DNA of 64,000 nucleotides from Cylindrobasidium torrendii FP15055 ss-10. Its lineage: Eukaryota; Basidiomycota; Agaricomycetes; Agaricales; Physalacriaceae. The stretch is taken from positions 1 to 64,000 of the forward strand of contig KN880548.1 of the NCBI GenBank assembly GCA_000934385.1. Reading direction: 5' to 3'. A program made the translations under genes and the position numbers. The stretch's first letter is position 1. Every line of letters begins with the position of its first letter. Positions 48,310 through 60,107 of this stretch are shown piece after piece. Below the pieces are notes generated by a model. It saw only the letters and a list, made by a program, of their open reading frames with translations, ran no database searches and was not told the DNA's origin.

Positions 48310-49509
48310 TTAAGCCTTTGCTTCTGCACCAAGCCCGGCGCGAACGCGGCGCTCCTTCGCCTCGCCGACATATTTGTGCTTCCTCATCCATCCCTCCAAG
48401 TTCAGCGATCCAGGATTAATTTTCTTGTTGAGGTCCATATCCTTCTTGATGAGCCCCTTGCGGAAAGTGCTCCAGAAAGCTGCAAAGTCCTCTCCAACCG
48501 TGATCGACCCATCTCCGCGCTGCTTTTCAACGGAAGCCATGGGCGCGTTCACATCAAGACCAGTGTTTTCGGCCCATACATTCAGTGGGGTGTCTTCGTA
48601 GATAGCTTGTTTTCCAGTGACCTTTGTGAAGGTATTCGCGAGTTGGACACCGGTGACGTGGTCGGAGACGGGATGGAGAGTTTTGCCAGACGTCTCTTCA
48701 CGGTTGTCGAAGATGTACCGGACGTAGAAGGCGATGTCGTCGAGAGAGATGAGAGGGAGGACGCCTTTGTCTCCGAGGGGAAGACGGAACACTTTGGTGC
48801 CATCTTCGCGTTCGACAGGTGCAAGGAAGTTCTAGAGGAGTCTAAGTCATAATATGCAGTACGGCACAAGGTATACATACGAGTTTGAGCATGTCCATGT
48901 AGAGGAGAGTGACAAGCACAGACCAAGCCGTACCATCGACCGAGGACGGCTGAGCGGACATCCAGTCTGAAACACGGGCTTTGGCGTCACAATGGTCGGC
49001 CTTGTTTTCTGGGTTGTATCCTGCGAGCTGGATACACGGTGTTAGCGGACGCTCTATCCACCGATGCAGAAGGTCTCACGTACCTTGGAGTGACAATCAA
49101 TGCTGCTATAGACGTAGTGTTTGACCCCAGCCCAGTGGGCTAGCTCGAAGATGCGGATGCCGGCGTAGATTTCAGTAGCTTCGCTGTAGCTCATGCCGTC
49201 CGTGTTGACGAACACACCGTAGACGCCTTCGAGCGCCTTCTCGACAGACTTGAGGTCAACAAAAGAGCCTATGAGCAGTCTCAGAGTTCTGTGTGCATGG
49301 GTTGTGCGCGCAAGAAACCGACCTTGGTAAAGTTCGACGCCCTTCGCCTCGAGCACTCTCGCTCCGACGCTCGACACGTCGCGGGTTAGAGCGCGAATCT
49401 TGTACGCGCCCGGTCCTTCAAGCAGCTTGCCAATAACGGCGCTGCCTTGGGCGCCGGTGCCGCCGATAACGAGAATGGTCTTGCTCTGGGTGTTGGAATA
49501 GGAAGTCAT
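48310..49509 (-). CDS. NmrA-like NAD(P)-binding protein, copy 1
   Basis: This is an atypical short-chain dehydrogenase of the NmrA/HSCARG/isoflavone-reductase-like group, which sense NADP(H) or reduce small molecules. Start MTSYSNTQSKTILVIGGTGA with the Rossmann GxxGxxG. Four exons: introns fall after VELYQG, after YSSIDCHSK and after YMDMLKL. Landmarks are IRALTRDVSSVG, EKALEGVYGVFVNTD, WAGVKHYVYSSIDC, GYNPENKADHCDAKARV, VFRLPLGDKGVLPLISLDDI and INPGSLNLEGWMRKHKYVGE. The last ends AGLGAEAKA. The length, about 330 residues, is normal. It is a tandem copy of the gene to its right, same strand and near-identical intron positions. Confidence 0.88.
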
Positions 49510-49947
49510 GGTGAAGTGGGTTGTCCTGGAGAGCGGCTGCGTTCTTGCTTTATAGTAGATGGAGACCTGGGTTTATCCGTTATATCTGTCATAATGCATT
49601 GTACTCTTGAGCAGCCCGAGAAGGATAAATAGTCCTTGACCGAGGCTGAGCAACAGTCGGTGGTCCTGAGCTCGGCCATCGGGCATGGCTCCGAATACGA
49701 AAGCAATTTCATAGACGTCCAGGTCCCAGGTGCCGTCACTGGCAGTAATTAGCTCGAGAGCTTTTGGAAAGCAGTGACTTTGGATTGTATCGGTGGTATT
49801 GAAGATGGCGGTTTCTGTGAAGCTGAATCGGAAATGGCCGAGCAATGATCGAATCCCGACTCCCAGCTCTCCGTCTTGCTATAATGCCATTTCATCCAGT
49901 GCGTAACAATTCCATTATTTTCTGGTAAACCACCGAATATCAACATG
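49510..49947. other. intergenic region between NmrA-like copies
   Basis: This region holds a minus-strand TATA element (TATAAAG at 49548–49554, about 40 bp upstream of the copy 1 ATG) and the 3' end of copy 2. I see no gene. Confidence 0.45.
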
Positions 49948-51144
49948 TTAACCCTTAGTCTCTGCACCAAGGCCAGCGCGAATCGATTTTCTCTCCACAT
50001 CACCCACATAGTTATTCTTCCTCATCCATGCCTCCAAGTTGAGCGAGCCCGGGTTTATCTTCTTGTTGAGCTCAAAATCCTTCTTCACCAGGCCATCCCT
50101 ATAAGCCTTCCAAAATCCCGCAAAGTCCTCTCCTGCGGTGACCGAGCCGTCCCCGCGTTTCTTCTCCACGGCGGCCATAGGTCCAGTCATATCCAACCCG
50201 CAGTGCTCTGCCCATTTCTCAAAAGATACAGCTTCGTAGGATGCTGGCTTGCCCGTGACATTTGTGAGTGTCCCCGCTAGCTGGGCGCCTGTGACAATAT
50301 CGGAAACAGGCTCGAGGATTTCGCCCGAGGTCTTGTCTGGGTTGTCGAAGATGTATCGCGCGTAGAAGGCGAGATCCTCCAGGGTGATGTACGGGATTGC
50401 GCCTGTGTCGCCAAGTGGGAGACGGAAGACGACTGTGCCATCTTCCCGTTTGATGGGTCCGAGGAAACACTGGGAGGATATGATATATGAGCAATGGGAA
50501 AACGAGAGGCAAGAACGTAAGTACGAGGTTTAATCCCTCCATGTAGGGCAATGTAACGAGGACGGACCAGACCATTCCGTCGACAGAGGATGGCTGAGCT
50601 GACATCCACTCGGCAACGCGGGCTTTGGCGTCGCAATGGTCTGACTTGTTCTCTGGGTTGTATCCTCCGAGCTACATGTATAGGTGAGTACGGAATGCAT
50701 CGCCGCTTCAATAAGGATAGACACCTTGTAGACATTGTCGATGCTGCTATACACATAGTGCCGAACACCAGCCCATTTAGACAGCTCAAAGATGCGTATG
50801 CCGACGTGAATTTCGGTGGCTTCACTATAACTCGAGCCGTCGGTATTCACAAAGACACCGTAAACACCTTGGAGCGCCCTTTCAACCGCCTTCAGGTCAA
50901 CGAAGGAGCCTTGGTGAAATGTTAGTAGGCTGTTTGCTGATATGTGCCGGGACGCACCCTCGTAGAGTTCGACACCTCTGGCCTGCAGAACCTTTGCCCC
51001 TGCGCTGGATGCATCGCGGGTCAGAGCGCGAATCTTGTACTTTTCTGGGGCTTCGAGGAGCTTGTCGATGACGGCACTGCCTTGGGCGCCAGTGGCACCG
51101 ATAACGAGGATAGTTTTGCTCTGCGAGTTTGAGTCGAAGACCAT
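49948..51144 (-). CDS. NmrA-like NAD(P)-binding protein, copy 2
   Basis: This is the paralog of 48310–49509, with the same strand and the same exon plan. Start MVFDSNSQSKTILVIGATGA. Same landmarks: IRALTRDASSAG, VERALQGVYGVFVNTDGSSY, WAGVRHYVYSSIDNVYK, GYNPENKSDHCDAKARV, FRLPLGDTGAIPYITLEDLA, INPGSLNLEAWMRKNNYVGD, ending AGLGAETKG. Intact, about 330 residues. A TATA element (TATATAAG, minus strand, 51181–51188) lies about 40 bp upstream of the ATG. Confidence 0.88.
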
Positions 51145-51180
51145 TGCGATGTTCTTGTCTCTAGGGACATGTACCTTCTA

Positions 51181-51188
51181 CTTATATA
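51181..51188 (-). promoter_or_regulatory. TATA box of NmrA-like copy 2
   Basis: TATATAAG on the minus strand, embedded in a small palindrome (CTACTTATATAAGTAG), about 40 bp from the ATG. Confidence 0.5.
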
Positions 51189-51542
51189 AGTAGTACATGG
51201 CACATGCAATTTGAAGCTCTCACACGTCAGCCAGCATATCAGCTTTGTGGGATTGGACTAGGAAACAATGCATTAAGACCTCAACGGATGGCTCAAATGG
51301 GTAGGTGCTTAGTGGTCGAATACAAGGGATATCCGAAGTTATTAGTGATGCTCTTATCCAACGATTTTATTAGTGATGCTTTTTTTCCAGATTCTTACTC
51401 AACGACACCATGGTCATCGGGCCGAAGCGGTCTCCGGTGATTGCATTCCGCAAATCTCCGCGTGCTCGGGATTGCCGATTGTGCCGCGACCGCGATCCCC
51501 AAGAAACGGTGGTGGGAACTTGGCGTCTTGCTGCTTGCCATC

Positions 51543-52615
51543 ATGCTCAGAGTCCAACTCGCCTCAGCGTCGCGTACGGTTTCCCGGAGACGGCGTGGGT
51601 GGATATTCTGCAGAACGATACACGCATCATTGCTGAATGTACGCTAGTGTTACATGCGACAGCAGGCTCACGGGCGGTGACCCCGCTACACATGCCGGCC
51701 ATGTCTCCGACGATGACAGAGGGCGGAATCGCGAGCTGGAAGGTCAAAGCAGGGGACGCGTTCAGCGCAGGAGACGTGCTACTTGAAATTGTGCGTGCCC
51801 AGACTCCTTGGGGTAACTTCTGATGCTAACAGCGTGTTAGGAAACAGACAAAGCCACTATAGATGTCGAAGCACAGGATGATGGTATCATGGGCAAGATA
51901 GTGGTGCGTCTCTAAGTGCAGCTCTGTGGAGCAAGTTGGTGACACTACCTCCAAGATGGCAGACGGTTCGAAGAACATTGCGGTGGGCCAAACTATTGCC
52001 ATGCTGGCTGAGGAGGGCGATGATATCTCCAACATTGAAGTTCCGGCTGAGTCTTCGTCGTCACCCGCACCACCGGCGGAGTCATCCAACCCTGCACCTT
52101 CTGCGGAACGCGAGCCTCCCAGTGCATCTCCTGCAAAGGCAGATGCGGCTTCCACAAACAACTTGGCGTACTCGCCTGCCCAACACCACCGACCGCTCTT
52201 CCCATCTGTCCACCGTCTTCTTATGGCAAACGGCGTCGAGAACGCCGACCAAATCAAGGGCACTGGTGTCCGTGGCATGCTCACCAAGGGAGACGTTCTG
52301 GCCTTCCTCGGGCACGCATCTACTCCGCATGGCACACACAAGTCGGCCAAGGCGGCAGAACCAGCAAAACCAGCTGCAGCAAAGAAGGAGGCTGCACCCA
52401 AGCCATTGGATGGCGCAGCCATTCGCCAACTCATTGTGTCCACTATGCTCAAGAACTCTGTCAAGCCGATCCCCAAGGGCCCAACGCCAGACTTTGATTC
52501 TATCATCTCTGACTACATCCCCGTCGCACCCAGGAAGACGCAGCCAACGGTGCCATCACCGTTAGCCCTGCCCAAAAAATCCGGCGCCGATGCATACCTT
52601 GACGGCCTCATCTAG
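51543..52615 (+). CDS. pyruvate dehydrogenase complex protein X (E3-binding protein)
   Basis: This mitochondrial matrix protein anchors dihydrolipoamide dehydrogenase (E3) to the E2 core. Exon 1 (51543–51594) plus an intron 51595–51647 (GTGGGT..GCTAG) gives a clean mitochondrial presequence, MLRVQLASASRTVSRRRLLH. The lipoyl domain follows (HMPAMSPTMTEGGIASWKVK, then LLEIETDKATIDVEAQDDG with the lipoylated Lys), built over two more introns and ending MADGSKNIAVGQTIAMLAEE. A P/A/S-rich linker leads to the peripheral-subunit-binding domain (SVHRLLMANGVENADQIKGT). The C-terminus is a short disordered region and lacks the acyltransferase catalytic domain of true E2. That is what separates protein X from E2. 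About 300 residues. Confidence 0.9.
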
Positions 52616-52874
52616 ACGTAGACTCGCAGTGTTCAATATACCATTGATATTCACCCAGCCTTGTGCGGCCGTTCGAGCCAACCACGTATTCATTGCGATG
52701 GTCGGGCATCTGTGCTCCGATTCCGAAGGAGGTGGTTTCGTCAGCGCTTCAGCCCAGCATTCATGACAGTCTATATATATTGAATGGCTTGTAAGTCGGC
52801 CCGCAGTTTTCCGAAGTGATGGATGACTTCTCATTTGACAATGACACATGCCAGTCACAGCATTGAGCAACACT

Positions 52875-52881
52875 TATAAAT
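52875..52881 (+). promoter_or_regulatory. TATA box
   Basis: TATAAAT lies about 95 bp upstream of the small coiled-coil gene at 52973. Confidence 0.5.
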
Positions 52882-52972
52882 GGCTAGTGAACTGAACTTT
52901 TCATCTCCACGTCCTTCTCTCAGACCACCATCGTTCACACTGTCTAGTCTTTGACGCAAAGACTAGGAAAAA

Positions 52973-53290
52973 ATGGTTTCCAATCCAAACGACGTACCAG
53001 CATCCGCATCTGTGTCTGCTTCGCACAACACCAACAACCACTTCGTCGACTCTAATACGGTCGACCACGCTACCGACCCCGAAGCTGACGACTGGCCTTT
53101 GCGCGCTGAAGACCATCACCAAACCATGACAGCCCGCATCGAGCTCGTCGCGCAAGAAGAGCGTCTTGCCAGTGTTCGCAGAGAAAATGATGCATTGATG
53201 GCCGCCATATCACTCCTCGAAACGGACATCGCAGTTCTGGAGGAGAGGCTCCAGCATCATCAAACTGATTCTACGTCGGTGTCAAAGTAG
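52973..53290 (+). CDS. small coiled-coil hypothetical protein
   Basis: This is an unrecognised single-exon frame of 105 residues with a good start context (AAAAAATGG) and a TATA box upstream. The N-terminal half is polar and disordered (S/N/D-rich). The C-terminal half has heptad-like spacing of L/I/V (ARIELVAQEERLASVRRE, then LMAAISLLETDIAVLEERL), which predicts a dimeric coiled coil. No relatives are recognised. Confidence 0.55.
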   Translation: MVSNPNDVPASASVSASHNTNNHFVDSNTVDHATDPEADDWPLRAEDHHQTMTARIELVAQEERLASVRRENDALMAAISLLETDIAVLEERLQHHQTDSTSVSK

Positions 53291-54611
53291 AGACATCATA
53301 GATGGACAATGTCAGTGTTTGTGGACGTTTTCGGGGCTGCTGTGGCAGCTGTCCCAAAATTATAGCTATACTCTCCTAATGTTGACTGCCGTACATCTTG
53401 TGCAGATGGTTTGTCTTTGACATTGATATGGGTATGTACTGTAGAATACCCTTTTCGAGTACCATTGTGCCAGCGTTTGCTCTTAAAATTACTCTAGTCC
53501 TACTTTGATTATTGACCATACTCTTGACATTTTTTTCTATAATCCCTATGGGGTGTGTCGGCCATTCATAAAGCACGGCGGTGTAAACGACGAGCCGGAA
53601 ATGAGTAGAGTTTGAGAAGAGAACGGAACTTCAAGCTTCTGGCCAAGACTAGCTGCCGTTTGAGGGCGGAACACTCGACGCCGCCGCACACTCCGGCCAA
53701 GTGGAGACAATTCTACGCAAACTCTGGCACAGTCTAGCACAAGACTGTATACTCCAAGGTGCCTTCCGTGATGAGTGTGAACAATATACATACACAGCAC
53801 AGCATTTAGTATTGGGGGGAATTCGAAGACGTTCATACAGGGAGATGTACTCCCAGGAAGCTCTTCCTCCGTCGTCATGTGATGTCAATCCATTGAGCTG
53901 GACTATGTTAAAGCAACAGTTTCCACACTCACCGTCAGTGGCCAAACTCCAAGCTGGGATTCCAGGCGACCGCCATACATTCAAAGTATCCACTTTCCTC
54001 TCCTTCCAATTGAAAACGCAGTATTCGAAAGAGCTGCGTTCATGCCCGAAGATCGAGGCTAGAAAGTCATAGACTGGGCATCAAGAGTCAGCTTGTTTCT
54101 GCGGAATACAATGTCATTGTGGCTCGACCCATGTGCGACACAGGCAAAGTACGCACCGGCGCCCTTGCATAGTAAGTATACTTTAGCATTCATGCTTGCG
54201 CCGGTAGTGTGCCATAACCATAATGCCACTCAAGTGCCACTGCAACCCATGTGCACGTGGAGATGATCGACAACTGAATGACAAAGCAAGTCGAGTTAAG
54301 TATGTCGCCTCAGAGTTACCTTCATGTTTAGTAGTAGCACATGCTACTGACGCGCAAGGATGTCCTTCTGTGAGTTGGGCCTGTCTTCTAGAGCACCCTA
54401 AATCCTCGACATCTCGAGTCAGGACCACCCATGGATTTGAAGCGACAGTCACAACTCGTAGATTTAACACTCATACAACGGCATTTGTGCCTCTATTCGA
54501 TACAGTCGGAGCAAATGTTTTCTGCCGGGTTCGTCGGTCTCCAGCGTGACGCTATGTGGGTTTCAATACAACAATACTGATGTACAACGAAAAGGAAATA
54601 CGCACGCTTGA
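53291..54611. other. gene-free stretch
   Basis: About 1.3 kb between converging genes. Frames of about 110–120 codons occur on both strands without start context, splicing support or motifs; not called. Confidence 0.4.
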
Positions 54612-55352
54612 TCATCCTACCATACTTCTCTTCCGTCCGCGCATCCGTACGTCTTCCAACCTTCGCTTTACAGCGCTCCACTCCTTTCCCATTCTCTCCT
54701 CGTAGGATTTGAGCACCGACCCGAACATAGATTCCGACTCCGGGTGCGTCGACGCGAACGCCCTCTCTAGCACATACAAGTCCACAGCCTTATCTTCAAC
54801 AAGCGTCGAGGTGTACGACAGGCCGAAGTCGATGATATAAACCCTCGGAGGCAAGCCAGTTCGTCCCGGATGGCGCAGCATCATATTTGATGTGGTGAGG
54901 TCCCCATGGATGATATCTGCAAGGTGCATCTTCGCGAGCTCGGTCCCGATGAGTTTCATTGCTTCGTCAATGGTGACCCCATAGTCTGCCATTGCTTCTT
55001 CCTCGGTAGAGGTATGTCCCTCGTCATCCTCGGGTTCAGCGCCAGGAATCAGCCTTCGCACGCTTGTCCCTTCGATCCACTCTATCCCTAGCACACCTTC
55101 TGTCGCGTCGACCATTCTTATAGCGGGAACAGACACCCCAGCTCGAAGGCATCGTATCAGTGCGCGCGCTTCACCAGCGACGCGGGCTTTCGTGAGGTTG
55201 CCATCAAGTATAGGATGGCGGTATTTCTTGTTGAAGCGATGCTTGATCAACACGGGAACACCGCCGAGTGAAGATTTGTAAACTTTTGCCTCTGCACCTT
55301 GTAAGACTGATGCAGAGTCCGCGATGAGCCGCTGGGTCGGGGATATGGCCAT
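54612..55352 (-). CDS. bud32: Bud32/PRPK, KEOPS complex kinase
   Basis: Bud32 is the small RIO-like kinase/ATPase of the KEOPS/EKC complex, needed for the universal tRNA t6A modification. Start MAISPTQRLIADS at 55352 (an in-frame ATG at 55460 exists but adds a non-conserved extension). Single exon, about 246 residues. Motifs in order: LQGAEAKVYK (minimal P-loop), PVLIKHRFNKKYRHP (Lys plus the RxKxYRHP signature), LDGNLTKARVAGEARAL, LADIIHGDLTTSNMM (catalytic loop), VYIIDFGLSYTS (DFG), EDKAVDLYVLERAF. The basic C-terminus ...VRMRGRKRSMVG is typical. Identification is firm. Confidence 0.95.
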   Translation of the reverse strand: MAISPTQRLIADSASVLQGAEAKVYKSSLGGVPVLIKHRFNKKYRHPILDGNLTKARVAGEARALIRCLRAGVSVPAIRMVDATEGVLGIEWIEGTSVRRLIPGAEPEDDEGHTSTEEEAMADYGVTIDEAMKLIGTELAKMHLADIIHGDLTTSNMMLRHPGRTGLPPRVYIIDFGLSYTSTLVEDKAVDLYVLERAFASTHPESESMFGSVLKSYEERMGKEWSAVKRRLEDVRMRGRKRSMVG

Positions 55353-55562
55353 GGTAGGTTGGTTGCTGATGGTGAGAGAACAAGAAACGCGATCGTTTGA
55401 TCGCACATCGGATTGGAAGTCGTGAAGGGCGCATGATATGGATTCACTCAAGTTCGTCAAACTAGTGCATATGCTTCATTCTAAATTCGAGGACCTCTAA
55501 TGGAAATAGATTAAAATTATAAAAATACAGTGAGTAAAATTCTAGTCTGATACAGTTATTTT

Positions 55563-58346
55563 CTACTTCGAAGATGATGTGTCTGCTTTGGGCTCTTCAT
55601 CTTTGGACTCCTCCTTGAGCTCTTCGTCTTTGAGCTCGTCTTTGGGATCGTCTTTGGGCTCGTCACCTTTGCATCCCTCAACTTGAGGTACTCTAGCATT
55701 TATAGGCGCGCGGCATCTAGGTCTGACTCCCGACTTGATAAACCGTCCACGAGATGGCACTACGGTAAAGTCCTCCGGCTCGAATGTCTCTTTGTCATGG
55801 CTAGAGAAAAAAATTAGATGAGAAGGCGAATGAAGTAGAATCCGGTACGTACATGAACCTAACATGAGGACGTATCTGAGCTATGTCGTATAGCTCGTTG
55901 CAATGCGTGCAGACAATTTGGCACAGATCTTTCGACGCCGCCTGCAGTCCCAAATCTCTGAAGCCATTGTAGCCCCTGATCTTCTTCTCCCAGTCAATCA
56001 TTTCGTCGTGGAGATGAAAGAAGCTCATGTCGGGGAGAAAATCGGGCTCCAGTGTGTTTTCACACACCTCGTCAGCTTTTGAGGCTCTTGCAGCGGCGAC
56101 GCCATGTTCAGTGGCACCGTGGTATACCTAAGATCATTCGAAGGAGTTGAATCAAATATTGAAGCCGAAAGAGCTGATAAACACATACCGCTTCCCTCCA
56201 GGTCATTATATACGTTTCAATGCCCTTTTCGACGCAGACATCGCAGGAAAAGAATCCGCCAATCCTGTCCATCTCCTTGGCAGTAATTGAGGTAACCTTG
56301 GATGGAAAAATGTACATTGGATTCGTCTCCCAATCTGCTTGGTTTTCCTGGATGGCCTCAATGACATACCGTGCAGCCAACGAGCCATCAGGAAACACCT
56401 TCATATCCATCTCGGACTTCGACCATGCATCCTGGCAAAGGAATGGGAAAACGAAGTCCATAGCAGGACCATTGGGAGCCGTCCACATATGTTCGCACCA
56501 ATGAGTGAGTGCGTTGGGGTACCACACAGGCTGGTCGCAGCAGTTGCACTGGAACACTGTCATTGCCGACTCGAGCTTCTCGTCCAACGTTTGATCCTCC
56601 AAGAAAATTCCATCTTGGTCGAGTATCCTGACTAGCCCTTCCCACCGATATTCCATCCACGTCTGACGCACCCGAATCGGCTCAGAGTCAGCTCCTCCCA
56701 TTCTCTTCATTTTCCAGTTCGCGAAGATTGAAGGGAAAACTTCGAAAACGGAATCGAATGCGGCTAGGAGCGGCACGCTGGGAAAATCTGCGAGGAGGAT
56801 GCGATGAAACTCGGGGAATCGAAAAATCCAGTCCGGGCTGGGAAGGCAGAATTCTAAACCTTCAGGACCTGAGCGCAGGTCAGTGCGGTCGGCTGCGCAG
56901 AATTGTCGAGTCTCCTCGTCGATGGCGAGAACAGTAAGCATGCGCCTATGAATCTCGCAAGCGAGACTAGCAATTTCGATGGTGTATGCGCATCCATCGA
57001 AGTCTTCTGGGGTGATCTCCCGAATCAAATCCAGAATGTTGGCGCGCGATTTCTTCCACTCTACACGCCGGCGGTCAGTTATCACGACTTGATATTTTCC
57101 AAAGTACGCACCAGTGTCGGTCATTTCATTCACTCTGTCAAAGAAAGGATGATTTCGAAGAACGACAGGGTCAGCAGCCTCCAACCAACCCTTGACGGGG
57201 GTCGGGATCCAATCCTCAGCCAAGAAACGCGAAATAATACTGAGAGTCGTCAGTGACACCGTCGAGGTGATGATGAAATTAACCTTACTCTCTTGAACGG
57301 CACTCTACTCGATACGCAAACGCAAAGTTATAGCAGTCTTGCATGGTCTGACATGCTGGTCAACAGCCTGGATCATGCGCATAAGATATCAACTTACCTT
57401 CATTGCCCTGTCGAACCTCTCCTTCATGTATAGCAGAAGCTCTGCCTCGTTTTCAAGAAGCTCTCCCGGAACTTCCAGGTTTGCGAGGTAATGAGCATGA
57501 ACAAGATGTTCGCCTGTGGTGAGATTAGAGTTCGGAAAATGTCACGACGACGTCAATAGGCCGCACCAGTAGCAGTCTTAATTGTCGGCCAGTGACCTTC
57601 GCTGAGTATGGAACGAGGCCAATCCTTGCGGCCAAGTTTAGCATCCAAGTCGTCAACGATAGCAGTATCGTCTGGGGTCATGTAGCTTCGAGAGCGGAGG
57701 CATTGTCAGCACCGTCAAAAATGGACGCAAACAAGTCCTCACATATTATCGAGATAGCAGTCATAGCATGCCCATTCGATGCAGCCCTCCAGAAATACAA
57801 TTCCTTCTTCCTGATCATCGTCTGTCCACAAAGGCAGAGCGCGGTGGCGATTTGGGCACTTGGGACTCTGTAAACAATCAGATGACTTGCTTAAAACTAA
57901 AGTCAGATAGCTTACGACGCATCGGGGGCCCATGAGCTTTCCGGCAAAATCCCACTCTTGTATATACGGCGGAGGAACAGGAGGATGTATGCCGTCGGGA
58001 AGAATGAATGTCGCACGCGCACGTTTCCAAAGATCAGCTATCGCGTCTCCCTTTCCATTTACTCCGAGTCTCTTCCTGAAGAATACAACTCCACGATACA
58101 GCTCGAACAAAGCCTCCCAATCAACAAATTTGAGAACCTAGTGAAGGGGTCTTAATGCAGAAACATATCAGAGGATAACGAGAAGCTCACAATACACAGC
58201 TCAACGTCTGATAGCTCTGAAATTTTCCGGAGGCGCACCCCTTCATCGTTTTGCGTCCGTTCTTCTACTCGTCTCCGTTTCGCGTCGCGGGCGGGAAGTG
58301 GCGAAGGTGAAGGAGAGCGCTGGCGACGACGGAAAAATGATAACAT
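55563..58346 (-). CDS. F-box-like protein with cysteine-rich region and acidic tail
   Basis: This is a long multi-exon gene whose family is not recognised beyond an F-box-like start. Start MLSFFRRRQRSPSP at 58346. A basic segment (DAKRRRVEER) precedes ISELSDVELCIVVLKFVDWE, which looks like an F-box. Then come blocks typical of mushroom F-box-like proteins (ELYRGVVFFRKRLG, CPNRHRALPLW, WACYDCYLDN). A large helical region follows, with cysteine pairs CNCCDQPVWY...HWCEH, FSCDVCVEKG and VCTHCNELYD that could bind zinc. The last exon is an acidic/lysine repeat tail. About seven introns; the 57260–57740 exons are approximate. An SCF adaptor role is possible but unproven. Confidence 0.65.
55585..55670 (-). 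repeat. low-complexity (K/E/D/P) tail repeat
   Basis: The tail encodes imperfect short repeats KDEP, KDDP, KDELKDEELKEE, SKDEEPK at the C-terminus of the F-box-like protein. Codon-level repetition (CTTTGGGCTC, CTCGTCTTTG) suggests slippage or short-unit expansion. Confidence 0.6.
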
Positions 58347-60107
58347 TAGGCCCCGTATGGTGGTGATGGTGGTTGAAAGGCAAAAGGTGAATAAGACCCA
58401 CGTATTGTTCAGGGTCACCACCGACCAGCAAAGGACCCTTGATCGTTCGAACCACGTCCCTAATCCGGTCACTGATTGCCGCTGCGGCAATTATCACGGT
58501 CCCAACAAAGAAAACGCAAAAGGCCAATCGATGACTGCCACCAGCTTAGCAAAGACAGATGCTTTGGGGGACGCTACCCGCTTGACTTGAAACTTCCAGA
58601 ATACAGCTTGGCCCTGCCTTCCTTCAGTCTGTCAGTGTCAAGCGATAATGTCAGGACAGACATGAAGGGTATCATCGACTTTGACATGAATCGTCGTAAA
58701 AGAACACACAGGCAACAATCTGAAGTATCCTGCTTTGTTCTGGTGACTTGAGAGCAACTGACGGAGCAGTGCCGAGCGTGTCCACCTTTCGGCACGCAGG
58801 CAAACGCCGAGCACGATCTTAGCTTACGTAGGCTCATTGTTCTGTCCTTCTTCCTGTTCATTGAACACCTTCTACTAAACTAGTGATAAAGTGGATTTGA
58901 CTATCAAGGTTTGGAAGAACCATATCCATCCTGCCGCATGGTCGTGTTCTATTATCAAAGCTGATCTGATCTGGGAGGAAGCCACAAGCTCAACAAGGCT
59001 CCCTTGTCCACACTTGGGAATGCGCGCTCATAGAAACGCATTTCAAACAAGCGCCCTCCCCGCAAAAATTGCTCACTCCGTTCGGGAAAATCTTGTCCCC
59101 CCCTTCATTCTTCCCATCCATGACAGACATACATCCGCCGAAAGTGTTTCCCACCGTCCTTCTCTCCGCCAAGATCATGTAGTACACGCATTATTGCCCG
59201 ACATCCAACCGCCCGTTGACCGATAAACTGTAGTAGCGACCCATACCATTCCACTCGCACAAGAAACGTCCACCCGGCGTTCCTAGTTTCCCAAACAGCG
59301 CAATTTTCGCTCTCCGTACATACCGAACGTCGGGACTCGGCGCTTATGCACCCCGCACGTGCCTCTATACACCACCCGGTGCGCCCGCAGTGAACAAAGC
59401 CCAAACAAAACCGATTTTTCGTCAGAATTTCAACAAAAAAACTCTACGGCCAAAAGCCGTCGCCAGGGCCCACACACAACTCCCACAGCCACGACGAGAG
59501 ATTGTGGGATTGTAACCAGATACGCTTTGCATATGCATTTGTAGTTGTCGACGATAAACCACTAGAACATCACAAATTCATCGTGTCTGCTTCTGCCGCA
59601 TCGCGCCATTGCCACTCCGAAGGCTTCGCGCCTCAATTTCCATAAGAAATGGTTCTTATCCACGCGGACATTTCGGACAAGAGCGCTCACGGTCAACCAT
59701 GACATCGAGTGTCCTCCATTCTGCGCCTCCACGAATCGAGACTAGCACCCTCACAACCGATCCTCGTGTCCATCGTCCAATATGTCGGTAAAAATTAGCA
59801 ACCAGTGGATTAGGTGCTAGTAGACTAGTATCTAATGTACCAAATACGGTGCGTATATCCAAACACGCCCGAGAATTTTACTGTAGCCACGTCCAAGTGT
59901 CTATGCGTACACCTAATGAAACAACAATCCATATCCGAAGAAAACCTAGCAAGAAAAAGACAAATTGCGTGTGTGTTGTGTAATAAATGGTTCGGGATGG
60001 TACATACAACGTGAGTGAGCGACATGACGAGGGTATGTTATGAGTGCCGGTGAGGTCGAGCTGGGTAAGTAGGACAGTATAATACGACGGCGCGCGGGGG
60101 CTGCCGT
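58347..60107. other. gene-free stretch
   Basis: About 1.75 kb between two minus-strand genes. It should contain the promoter of the F-box-like gene and a long 3' UTR of the zinc-finger gene. No coding frame is supported. Confidence 0.4.

Noticed and set aside
51410..51823. An alternative N-terminus for protein X starting at 51410
   Set aside because: Using the GTGGGT..GCTAG intron at 51595–51647 gives a proper mitochondrial presequence from ATG 51543, while the unspliced frame gives no targeting signal.
53546..54072. Overlapping frames of about 110–124 codons on both strands
   Set aside because: No start context, codon pattern, splice sites or family motifs support either strand.
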